From assembly GCA_046757965.1 (NCBI GenBank), contig JBHHZI010000002.1, forward strand, positions 3,320 to 67,319: DNA of 64,000 nucleotides, given 5' to 3'. Under the pieces are notes generated by a model, which saw only the letters and a program-made list of their open reading frames with translations, had not been told where the DNA came from and did no database searches. Shown here one piece after another: positions 1 through 7,205 of the stretch; position 1 is the first letter of the stretch; each line of letters opens with the position of its first letter. The position numbers and the translations under genes are program-made. Origin of the DNA: JBHHZI01 sp046757965 (GTDB taxonomy: Bacteria > Acidobacteriota > Polarisedimenticolia > SMYD01).

Positions 1-789
1 GAACTTCAGGTTGCGCTGTGGCGCGTTGCCCGAGTGGGGCCGATGGCAGCTCTCGCAGCCATTGTCCTCGACGGTCGTGTAGCCGGTGTGCGCACCCTGG
101 GTGCTCGTGTAGGTCGACTGCGAGGACTGATGACTCGAGGGGTTGGAGTTCCAATGCTCGACCTGGTGGCAGGTCACGCACAACGCCGACGCCCGGTTGC
201 TCTTGACCAGGAACCGCAGGCTCACCGGGTCCGTGTCCTCCGTGTGCGCGTCGTGGCACGACGTGCACTGGACCTTGCCACCCTGATCCAGTTTCACGGG
301 ATCGCCGGGAGGCGGGTTCAGGATCTCGGGGTCGGTGAGATTCGGCACGAACGAGATTGGATGGTCGTCCGTGAGGTCCGTGCCCAGGTTGGCGGGGCCC
401 GCCGGCATTCGCCCCCCCACGCCTGTGTTCTGGAGGGCAAGAAGCCCGTCGTTGACCGTCTGGCCCAGGGCGACGGTCCCATCGTGACAGCTCAGGCAGA
501 GCTTGGACGCCCCGGTGGGCTGCTCCAGGGGCAGGGTGACGGTGAGGGTGGTGCTGGAGTACGTCGCGTAGCTCCCCGGCGTCGCCAGCTCGTGGTTCCA
601 CAGCGGTACGGCGGGGTTCGCATTGTGGGGCGTGTGACAGAAGATGCAGATCTGCGATTCCGTGCCGGCGGTGATGGTCCCCGGCCCGCTCACCGACAGG
701 TTGTGCTTCGAGGTCTCCACGCCGCCCAGGGCGCCGCGCACCGCGAGCAGCAGCAGGAGGAGGGCGGCCGGCGCCGCGCGCCGCCTCAT
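1..789 (-). CDS. Multihaem c-type cytochrome, doubled-CXXCH type (C-terminus beyond window)
   Basis: Read leftward from the ATG at 789-787, the frame stays open to the window edge (263 codons). It starts with a short basic stretch and a Leu-rich secretion signal. Five haem-binding motifs are visible in order: CIFCH, CLSCH, CTSCH, CVTCH and CESCH. The block CIFCHTPHNANPAVPLWNH closely matches the cytochrome at 3688-4389, so the two are paralogues. A periplasmic or extracellular electron carrier is expected. The start ATG overlaps the stop of the upstream NHL gene (ATGA), so the two are probably translated together as the last visible genes of the minus-strand operon. Which electron donor or acceptor it serves cannot be read from sequence. 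The true haem count is unknown because the gene continues outside the window. Confidence 0.88.
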   Translation of the reverse strand, partial: MRRRAAPAALLLLLLAVRGALGGVETSKHNLSVSGPGTITAGTESQICIFCHTPHNANPAVPLWNHELATPGSYATYSSTTLTVTLPLEQPTGASKLCLSCHDGTVALGQTVNDGLLALQNTGVGGRMPAGPANLGTDLTDDHPISFVPNLTDPEILNPPPGDPVKLDQGGKVQCTSCHDAHTEDTDPVSLRFLVKSNRASALCVTCHQVEHWNSNPSSHQSSQSTYTSTQGAHTGYTTVEDNGCESCHRPHSGNAPQRNLKF

Positions 790-1874
790 GACGCGCCCGC
801 GGCTTCGCCCAGGTAGCGCAGGATCTGCACCCGGTGGTTGGCCGAGTCGGCGATGAAGATCCGCCCGGAGGCGTCGATGTGAATGCCCGTGGGGAGCCAG
901 AACTGCCCCGGCCCCGTCCCCGTGCCGCCGATCACCGTCAGCAGGCGCCCGCCGCCGTCATAGACCTGCACCACGTCGTGCAGCCCCTCGACCACGTAGA
1001 CGTGGCCGTCCCGGTCGAGGGCGATTCCCTTCGCCTTGTCCAGGTCCCCCGGACCGGTGCCCGCCGAGCCGAACGATGCCACGAACCCACGCTCGGGGTC
1101 GAGGATCTGCACCCGGAAGTTCATCGAGTCCGTGACGTAGAGTCTGCCCCCGGGGCCCACCGTCACCGCCACCGGGTAGTTGAACCGGCCGTCTCCGGTG
1201 CCGCGCCCGCCGAGCACAGCCTTGCGCCTGCCCTCCTCGTCGAAGCCCACGACGCGGTGCCCCAGCGTGTCGACCACCCACAGGAGGCCGCGCCCGAGGT
1301 CGAACGCCAGGCCGGTGGGCCGCCTGAGCTCGCCCTCTCGCACGAACCGGTCGAGGTTCCGGGCCTGTTCCCCGGAGCGGAACACCGCCCCGCGGGCGGA
1401 GTCGGCGACGTAGAACCGTCCCTCCGGGTCGAACGCCACGCCCACCGGGGACTCGAGGGGCCGGCCGCCCGCCCGGGTCAGGCGGTGATAGCGCTTGTGC
1501 CCGGGGTCGAACACGTGGAGGCTGCGGGCGTCGGGATCGGCGACAGCGATGCGACCGTCCGGGGCCACGGCGATGGCATAGGGCCGCGCCAGCGCGCGGG
1601 CCCGTCTTCCGCGGAACAGACGCGCCAGGAAGCGTGTCACCGCGCCGCGCCGGATGCCCAGGTCCCGGGGCACGCGGAAGGAGTCGAGGTACTCGATGCG
1701 CGCCGCGGCCGGCGGCGGCGGCCACACGGGGCCGGGCGGCGACGGCGCGCCCGAGGAGGGAGACCGGTGAGCGCACGACACCGTCACGAGGAGACTCAGC
1801 GCCGCCAGCGCCGGCGCGACGCCCGCGGCGCGGCGCGTCCTCGCTCTCCGTCTCCCCGCCATCGCGCTGCCCAC
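786..1874 (-). CDS. NHL-repeat beta-propeller, probable lipoprotein
   Basis: 362 aa from a GTG start one base after the upstream stop; an ATG at 1862 is an alternative start. A twin-basic leader and hydrophobic segment end in VTVSC, a near-lipobox (Thr rather than Leu/Val/Ile at -3), so lipid anchoring is plausible but not certain. Residues about 100-355 carry NHL units of the type 'PxGIAxDxxGxxYVxDxxxxRVQxF', ending in ANHRVQILRYL. That is enough for a six-bladed propeller. A paralogue lies at 4441-5628. NHL propellers bind proteins or ligands and are generally not enzymes. Beside secreted cytochromes and a porin, a scaffold or docking role for the cytochrome is a reasonable inference. The 3' end overlaps the next cytochrome gene by four bases. 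Confidence 0.85.
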   Translation of the reverse strand: MGSAMAGRRRARTRRAAGVAPALAALSLLVTVSCAHRSPSSGAPSPPGPVWPPPPAAARIEYLDSFRVPRDLGIRRGAVTRFLARLFRGRRARALARPYAIAVAPDGRIAVADPDARSLHVFDPGHKRYHRLTRAGGRPLESPVGVAFDPEGRFYVADSARGAVFRSGEQARNLDRFVREGELRRPTGLAFDLGRGLLWVVDTLGHRVVGFDEEGRRKAVLGGRGTGDGRFNYPVAVTVGPGGRLYVTDSMNFRVQILDPERGFVASFGSAGTGPGDLDKAKGIALDRDGHVYVVEGLHDVVQVYDGGGRLLTVIGGTGTGPGQFWLPTGIHIDASGRIFIADSANHRVQILRYLGEAAGAS

Positions 1875-1875
1875 G

Positions 1876-3618
1876 TCAGAAGAACCGCCGCGTGACCCGG
1901 ATGATCAGGGTGTCATCGGTGAATGCGGTCTCGTTGCGACGTTCGTAGTGAGACAGGCCCGCGGAGAACGTCCAGTCGCCCCACACATAATCGATCTCCG
2001 GCCGATAGGACAGGACCTTCTCATCGCCGATGGTCGTGAACGTCCGATCCTCGATCCGCGCCTGGGCCGTCAGCCGCAGGCCGCGCCAGAGCCGCCAGTG
2101 AGCGCCGAATGTCCCCACGTCCGCTTCGCTCACCAGGTCCGTCCCCTGGACGAACACCGATGAGCTCGCCGGGTCGGGCAGGAAGTCCGAGACGCCGTCC
2201 CGTGTCGAGAGCGTCAGGTTGAACCCGCCACGCGGGTGGCTCAGCGATCCCTCGACGCCGTACTCCTCGCTCGACTGCAGGCCGAAGTCGAAGGTGTCGC
2301 GACTGGTGTCGCGCCAGAAACCCGATGCGCGCATCTTCCACCCGCCCTGGAACCTTCCCTCCCAGCCCACGGTGACGCGCGCCTCGTCGAAGGTGAACCC
2401 GACGCCGGTGGTGTCGTTGTCGTCGCGTGTGTACGACACGGTGGCGAAGATCTCGTCGTCCCCGTTGAGGTCATAGGACCCGCCCACCTCGCCGCGGTGG
2501 CCCAGGGCGCGCCGGTCCGGGCCGGAGTTGAAACCCGCCCGATCGTAGTCGATGGAGTAGGCAGTAGCCAGGTGGGCCCGGGCCCAGTCCCTTCGGTAGT
2601 GCACCCCGGCCTCGACCCCCAAGAGGTTGTGGTTCGCCGGGCCGGCCGACGATTCCGTGTCGATGGCCCCGACCTTCAGGCTGGCGTCTGTCTCCCAGGA
2701 GCGGCCCAGCGACACGTGGGCCTGGGTCCGGAGCAGGTGGCTCGTGGAGTCCACGAACCGCCCGTCGTTGTCCTGGAAGTCGTAGCTCCACCCCATGCGG
2801 GATCGATCCCTGCGCGGAAGATCGAAGCGCGCCGAGACGCGGCTCGCCGTCAGGTCGTCCTGCTCGCGGGTGGAGAACGTGGCGTCGGACAGCGTGTAGT
2901 GGGCGGTCACGTTGAGGTTGGCGCCGCCGGCGAACCTCGTCCGGTCGGTGAGGACGAGGCTCCGGCGCCGGAAATCCGTGCCGTTGACGCTCTCCTTCTG
3001 CCGGTGGAGCCCGTAGCGGAACGACAGGTCGCTGCCGCCGAGCCGCGTGTCCAACTCGACGAGCCCGTTCTTGCTGCGCTCCTCCAGCGCGACCGGCGAG
3101 AGGAGCTCGAAGCGCCCGCGGTCGAAGACCAGCCGCAGCTTGGGGATCCTCTGCGTGGCCAGATTCCACTCGGCACCCCAGACAGCGGTCTCCCGGTCAC
3201 TCTGCGCCAGGGAGACGCCGGAAGAGTCGGTGTTCGATCGCCGGCCGTAGAAGGTGAGGGGAAACGGCCGGCCGGGGAAGAACGTCGTCGTGCCGCGGTA
3301 GCCCAGGGTCGACGTGTCGATGGCGTCGCCGTCCGAGTCCGAGTCGGTGCGGTAGAGATCCAGCCCCAGGGAGAAACGGTTGAAGCGCGGATCCCACAGG
3401 AAGCCGCTGGTGTCCAGGGCGTACTTCTGCCGGAACGAGTTGAACCGGTTGTCCACGCTGCCCGAGTCGGCGTCACTGCGGTAGTACTCCCAGTCGCCGG
3501 AGGCGGTCCAGCGGATCGGCCCCCCCAGGGAGAACCCCTCACCCTGCCCGGCGGCGGCCGCCGGCAGGGCCAGAACCGCTCCCAGCGCCACCCACCCGAA
3601 CCGCCGGAGTCCCCGCAT
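1876..3618 (-). CDS. Outer-membrane beta-barrel protein (porin-like)
   Basis: 580 aa. The ATG at 3618 is preceded by GGGGAGC about six bases upstream. An N-terminal signal peptide ends near AAAAGQG. The rest is long alternating amphipathic strands rich in Tyr, Trp, Phe, Arg and Asp with DxDxD-type turns. It ends in VTRRFF, the aromatic C-terminal signal of BAM-inserted barrels. The length would suit about 20 or more strands. No cytochrome motif is present. Sitting between two cytochrome/propeller pairs, it may be the pore that carries or holds the cytochromes at the outer membrane, as MtrB/PioB-like or Geobacter porin-cytochrome barrels do. I see no clear sequence identity to those families, so the conduit role is inferred from context. 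Confidence 0.82.
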   Translation of the reverse strand: MRGLRRFGWVALGAVLALPAAAAGQGEGFSLGGPIRWTASGDWEYYRSDADSGSVDNRFNSFRQKYALDTSGFLWDPRFNRFSLGLDLYRTDSDSDGDAIDTSTLGYRGTTTFFPGRPFPLTFYGRRSNTDSSGVSLAQSDRETAVWGAEWNLATQRIPKLRLVFDRGRFELLSPVALEERSKNGLVELDTRLGGSDLSFRYGLHRQKESVNGTDFRRRSLVLTDRTRFAGGANLNVTAHYTLSDATFSTREQDDLTASRVSARFDLPRRDRSRMGWSYDFQDNDGRFVDSTSHLLRTQAHVSLGRSWETDASLKVGAIDTESSAGPANHNLLGVEAGVHYRRDWARAHLATAYSIDYDRAGFNSGPDRRALGHRGEVGGSYDLNGDDEIFATVSYTRDDNDTTGVGFTFDEARVTVGWEGRFQGGWKMRASGFWRDTSRDTFDFGLQSSEEYGVEGSLSHPRGGFNLTLSTRDGVSDFLPDPASSSVFVQGTDLVSEADVGTFGAHWRLWRGLRLTAQARIEDRTFTTIGDEKVLSYRPEIDYVWGDWTFSAGLSHYERRNETAFTDDTLIIRVTRRFF

Positions 3619-3687
3619 GGCGCAGCTCCCCTGGCCCCTGGGGGCCAGGCGGCGCTCGGTGCGCCCGCCCGCCCCCCCTGTGGAGCC

Positions 3688-4389
3688 CTACTTCTGGTGA
3701 CAGCTCAGGCAAAGCCCGCTCCCGGAGTTGCTCCTGACCAGAAACGGGTCGTTGGTGTTGTCGTGGGGGTCGTGGCAACTGGCGCACTGCACCTTGCTGC
3801 CGAACAGCGGGATGAGGTTCGCCGCATCCACGAAGCTGGCGGAGATGGGCGGGGCCAGTTCACCGTCTGCGGTCGCCAGCGCCGTGTCGTAGGTGAAGTT
3901 GACGGGATGGTCGTTGCTCAGGTCACTGCCCAGGTTCGTGGGCCGGGTGCCGACGATCTTCCCGTTGATATCGAGCTCGTTCCCGGAGCCCATGGTGGGG
4001 TTGACGCCCAGGGCGTTCGACGGGTTCCCCAGGTCGTTCACGCCGACGGTCCCGTCGTGGCAGCTCATGCAGAGATTCGAGATGTCCGTCCCGCCCCCGA
4101 TGTCGCTGATGTCGGTCGCGTCGAGAGTTGCCGACGTGTAGACGCCGTAGGACGCCTGCTGGGACAGCGTGTGGTTCCACAGAGGCGCGGCGGGCGCCGC
4201 CTGATGCGGCGTGTGGCAGAAGACACAGATCTGATCCTCGTCCGTCGAGATGTCCGTGATCTGATCCGTGCCGGCCGTCGAGGACAGGTTGTGCTTCGTG
4301 TCGATGATGTTCGCCTGGCCGAAGGCGACCAGGGTGTTGACCGCCAGGAGGATGAGACCGCCCAGCAACCAGTTATTTCGTCTTCTCAT
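3688..4389 (-). CDS. Tetrahaem doubled-CXXCH cytochrome c
   Basis: 233 aa from the ATG at 4389, chosen because AAGGGGG lies seven bases upstream; an in-frame ATG 27 bases earlier has no such site. The signal peptide ends near LVAFGQA. Four haem motifs are seen: CVFCH, CMSCH, CASCH and CLSCH, the last at the very C-terminus. The opening IDTKHNLSS and the block CVFCHTPHQAAPAAPLWNH repeat in the cytochrome at 1-789, which points to a duplication within the operon. It lies between an NHL gene and the barrel gene, 50-70 bases from each. Expected location is the periplasm or cell surface. Redox partner unknown. Confidence 0.9.
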   Translation of the reverse strand: MRRRNNWLLGGLILLAVNTLVAFGQANIIDTKHNLSSTAGTDQITDISTDEDQICVFCHTPHQAAPAAPLWNHTLSQQASYGVYTSATLDATDISDIGGGTDISNLCMSCHDGTVGVNDLGNPSNALGVNPTMGSGNELDINGKIVGTRPTNLGSDLSNDHPVNFTYDTALATADGELAPPISASFVDAANLIPLFGSKVQCASCHDPHDNTNDPFLVRSNSGSGLCLSCHQK

Positions 4390-4440
4390 GACAACCCCCT
4401 TCGTTCCTTCACTCATGGTTCCAGAGAAACTGGATCGTTC

Positions 4441-5628
4441 TCAGGACTGCGTGTCGTGGTTCGATTCACCTCCTTTTTCGTCGGGGGAAACCGTTCGGCC
4501 CGAGGAGGGCGCCCGCCGGTTCTCCTTCCTGTTGATCTTCGAGCGGGCCCTTGCCGCCGCCTCGGTCAGGTACTGGAAGACCTGGACCCGGGCGTTGACC
4601 TGGTCCACGACGAAGATGCGATCTTGCTCGTCGATATGGACTCCCGCCGGGAGCCAGAAGGCACCGGGTTTCTGCCCCAGAGCCCCGACGAAGAGAAGAA
4701 GCTGTCCCTGGCGGTCGAAGATCTGGACGTTGTTGAACGCCGCGTCGGCCACGTAGATGTGTCCCTCACTGTCGAGGGCGATCCCCTTGGGCCGGTGGAA
4801 ATCCCCGAAGCCGTCGCCCGCCTCGCCGAAGGTCGAGACGAATTCGCCGTCGGGCGAGAAGACCTGTACGCGGAAGTTTCCGGTGTCCACCACGTAGAGG
4901 TTGCCCTCCGGGTCAAGGGCGACGTTCGTCGGGAAGTTGAACTGTCCCTCGCCGGGACCGCGGGAGCCCAAGGTGGCGATGTGCGCCCCGTCGGCCGTCG
5001 AGTAGAGGACAATCTGGTGCAGATGGCTGTCGGCGACGTAGAGCCGCTGCCGCTCGCGGTCGATGGCGATGCCGGTGGGGTTGGTCAGGCCCTCTCCCTG
5101 GCCCACCGCCAGGATCACCTCCCCCTCGGGGCTGAAGCAGAAGACATGGTCGAGATCGGCGTCGGAGACCCAGATCCTCTCCTGGGCGTCGATGGCGATC
5201 CCGATGGGCGTGTGCAGGGCCGCACGGCCTCCCCCCCCGAGCAGGCGCACCTGCCGGGCTTCAGGGTCGAAGACAACGACCGCGCCGAAGCCCGTGTCCG
5301 TGACGTAGACGGTGCCATCGGAGCCCGTCGTGACTCCGTACGGCTTGCGGAGGGAGATGCTCGCCTCCTCCTCGTGCCCCAGGAGGAAGCGCCGCCAGCG
5401 GCTGGGCTTCTTCCGGAAGTCCCGGCTCCCGTGGTAGGCCTGGAGGTAGCGCACCCGCGGGAGCTCAGGCTGCAGCGGCCACACGAGTTCGGGCCCGGCG
5501 GCCGGCGGGTCGGTCTTCGGACTTCCCCTGGCGACCGCCGGGTTGGCCGACGCCAACCCCAAGAGGGCCGCAGCGGTGATCGCCATGGCGGTGCCGCGAG
5601 GGAACAACGTCATCGAGCTGATTCGCAT
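4441..5628 (-). CDS. Secreted NHL-repeat beta-propeller, first gene of the cytochrome operon
   Basis: 395 aa from the ATG at 5628, preceded by GAGGAGA at good spacing; longer in-frame starts lack a ribosome site. The signal sequence cleaves near NPAVARG. Six NHL-type units fill residues about 85-360, for example NPTGIAIDRERQRLYVADSH and FNFPTNVALDPEGNLYVVDT. A basic, low-complexity tail follows (RARSKINRKENRRAPSSGR). The protein is paralogous to 786-1874, and the WLPAGVHIDE/WLPTGIHIDA blade is shared. As promoter-proximal gene it lies just below the CRP/FNR-like site. The propeller probably acts as a binding scaffold for the neighbouring cytochrome. No catalytic residues can be assigned. Confidence 0.87.
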   Translation of the reverse strand: MRISSMTLFPRGTAMAITAAALLGLASANPAVARGSPKTDPPAAGPELVWPLQPELPRVRYLQAYHGSRDFRKKPSRWRRFLLGHEEEASISLRKPYGVTTGSDGTVYVTDTGFGAVVVFDPEARQVRLLGGGGRAALHTPIGIAIDAQERIWVSDADLDHVFCFSPEGEVILAVGQGEGLTNPTGIAIDRERQRLYVADSHLHQIVLYSTADGAHIATLGSRGPGEGQFNFPTNVALDPEGNLYVVDTGNFRVQVFSPDGEFVSTFGEAGDGFGDFHRPKGIALDSEGHIYVADAAFNNVQIFDRQGQLLLFVGALGQKPGAFWLPAGVHIDEQDRIFVVDQVNARVQVFQYLTEAAARARSKINRKENRRAPSSGRTVSPDEKGGESNHDTQS

Positions 5629-5731
5629 GGTCCGGTCTCCTCGGGGGACGTGGTGGCCGCGCCACCTCCCTCTGTCTCGGGGTGTGGCGCAAGAATCATT
5701 CCATGGGGAAGCGTTCACAAGTAGTCCATAA

Positions 5732-5747
5732 CATATTGTTTAATATG
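5732..5747. promoter_or_regulatory. Perfect A/T-rich palindrome (CATATT-4-AATATG) upstream of the cytochrome operon
   Basis: Six-base arms with a four-base centre inside an AT-rich patch that stands out in GC-rich DNA. It lies about 105-120 bases before the first ATG of the minus-strand operon and about 35 bases downstream, in the operon's direction, of the CRP/FNR-like site. It could be a second operator or cover the core promoter. A weak minus-strand -35/-10 pair (ATGACA, then TAAACA 17 bases on) overlaps it. Confidence 0.45.
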
Positions 5748-5782
5748 GCTTTACCTTGTTGTCATGGGTGCGGTTCCGGGAC

Positions 5783-5802
5783 TTTGTGAGGAAAATCACA
5801 AA
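5783..5802. promoter_or_regulatory. CRP/FNR-family binding site (TTTGTGA-6-TCACAAA)
   Basis: Seven-base perfect inverted arms separated by GGAAAA give TGTGA-N6-TCACA, the consensus of CRP-family regulators. The site is centred about 165 bases upstream of the first start codon of the cytochrome/NHL/barrel operon. A candidate core promoter lies 35-50 bases further on, so the site is placed as an activator site would be. Whether the cognate protein senses cAMP, oxygen, NO or redox state cannot be told. No CRP/FNR gene is in the window. Confidence 0.72.
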
Positions 5803-6000
5803 AATCTGGGGCATTTCACACAGGCGGCCGCCGGAGCCCCGCGTCGGCGTTTGCGCTGGCGCTGGGTCCTGCCGGTGCGACCCGGCCGGTTCGTGGACAG
5901 GGCGGCGCCGGCATGGGGTGCCTTCCACCGCCCGGCGGAAGGAACTGAACCGCCCTGGGCTGGCCGGAGACTCCCGAGTGTGAGACGACGGGGTTCGTGA

Positions 6001-6168
6001 CGAGACAAACGGGGTCTTCCCCGGAGGTACGGGGACCGGGCGGTGCGGCTGGTCCTGGAGCACCAGGACCAGCATGATGCGCACCGGGCGGCGATGGAGT
6101 CGATGGACGACAAGCACAAGGCTCGTCCGGACGATCCCGAGCGGCTGCCGGCGCCGACGGTCATGTAG
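6001..6168 (+). pseudogene. Remnant of an IS3-type transposase OrfA
   Basis: An in-frame stretch without its own start codon follows a stop at 5998-6000 and ends at TAG 6166. The translated block RRYGDRAVRLVLEHQDQHDA resembles the N-terminal helix-turn-helix segment of IS3-family OrfA proteins. The rest (PDDPERLPAPTVM) does not match that family. No OrfB or terminal inverted repeats are visible, so this is a decayed fragment at most. It sits directly upstream of tRNA-Arg. The rest of 5748-6192 holds only the CRP-type site and no other gene I can support. Confidence 0.42.
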
Positions 6169-6192
6169 AATACCGCTCCCACGCCAGACCGT

Positions 6193-6269
6193 GCGCCGGT
6201 AGCTCAGCTGGATAGAGCATCAGACTTCGAATCTGAGGGTCGGGGGTTCGAATCCCTCCCGGCGTACCA
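6193..6269 (+). tRNA. tRNA-Arg (anticodon UCG)
   Basis: A full cloverleaf can be drawn. The acceptor GCGCCGG pairs with CCGGCGT through one G-U, the D arm is GCTC/GAGC, and the anticodon stem TCAGA/TCTGA encloses CTTCGAA, which places TCG at positions 34-36. The T arm is GGGGG-TTCGAAT-CCCTC, followed by discriminator A and an encoded CCA. UCG reads CGA arginine codons. A TAGAAT hexamer at 6166-6171 is a plausible -10 box; no clear -35 is seen. An IS-like fragment precedes it and a surface-sugar island follows, as at tRNA integration hotspots. Confidence 0.95.
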
Positions 6270-6470
6270 TGCAGAAGGGGCCCATGCCGGTGACTCCGGT
6301 GTCGCCGGCACGGGACAGGGCGCTGGCGAGCGATGGTGGCCCGGGGCGTTGCCTTGGCGGGGACACTTTCCTATCATGGGGTGCTCTTGCTTGCGGCGCC
6401 GGGGGTGAGGAGTCTGAACCCTTCTACCTCTCCCGGCGACTCGGGCCACGTCCTTCATCAAGATTTCCAA

Positions 6471-7205
6471 GTGACCGATCGAGCCTTCGAAGCCGAGAAG
6501 CGAGCCAATATTGCACGGCTTGCGGAACGCACCGATCTCGTGGACCTGTCGAACGAGTGGCTGGCAAAGGTCTCGGAGCTGGGATACAGCTACCACTTCA
6601 CCTGGATGGGACAGCCGATCATCCAGTTCCCCCAGGACATGGTCGCCATGCAGGAGATCATCTGGGCGGTCAAGCCCGACCTGATCGTCGAGACGGGCAT
6701 TGCCCGCGGCGGGTCTCTGATCTACTACGCATCGCTTCTGGAACTGATCGGCGGAGACGGCCGTGTCCTGGGCATCGATATCGACGTCCGGGAGCACAAC
6801 CGCGTGGCGATCGAAGCACACCGCATGTTCAAGCGCATCGATATGATCCATGGGTCGTCCGTGGCTCCGGAGGTGGTGGCGCAGGTCTCCTCACGCTGCG
6901 CGGGGGCGAAATCCGTGATCGTGATTCTCGACAGCAACCACACTCACGATCATGTCCTGGCGGAACTGCAGGCGTACTCGCCCCTCGTGACGAAGGGGGG
7001 CTACCTTGTTGTGTTCGACACGGTGATCGAGGAGATGCCTGCCGATTCCTTTCCCGATCGGCCGTGGGGTATCGGTGACAATCCCGCCACGGCTGTGCGG
7101 GCTTTCCTGAAGACCACCGACCGCTTCGAGATCGACCGTGCGATTCCCGGCAAGTTGCAGGTCACCGTTGCCCGGAGTGGCTACCTCAGGTGCATCGCGG
7201 ACTGA
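6471..7205 (+). CDS. CmcI/cephalosporin hydroxylase-family protein (SAM methyltransferase-like)
   Basis: 244 aa from GTG 6471; this start matches where family members usually begin (TDRAFEAEKRANIARLA). GTG 6405 or an earlier GTG would add up to 46 unconserved residues, so the start is uncertain. The core KPDLIVETGIARGGS at residues 68-82 is the Rossmann-type glycine-rich loop, followed by GRVLGIDIDVR and LDSNHTHDHVLAEL. These are hallmarks of the CmcI family, known from cephamycin 7-hydroxylation/methoxylation and, more often, from O-antigen and glycan loci. Its TGA overlaps the ATG of the aminotransferase by one base, so a shared role in modifying an activated sugar or glycan is likely. The substrate is unknown. 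Confidence 0.85.
   Translation: MTDRAFEAEKRANIARLAERTDLVDLSNEWLAKVSELGYSYHFTWMGQPIIQFPQDMVAMQEIIWAVKPDLIVETGIARGGSLIYYASLLELIGGDGRVLGIDIDVREHNRVAIEAHRMFKRIDMIHGSSVAPEVVAQVSSRCAGAKSVIVILDSNHTHDHVLAELQAYSPLVTKGGYLVVFDTVIEEMPADSFPDRPWGIGDNPATAVRAFLKTTDRFEIDRAIPGKLQVTVARSGYLRCIAD

Noticed and set aside
2236..5724. Very long plus-strand open frame across the cytochrome/NHL operon
   Set aside because: It is antisense to five genes with clear signal peptides, CXXCH motifs and NHL repeats. Its own product is low-complexity with no recognisable fold; high GC alone keeps it open.
5629..6192. Small proteins upstream of tRNA-Arg
   Set aside because: Other short frames here have no ribosome site or recognisable motif; only the transposase-like fragment has any family resemblance.
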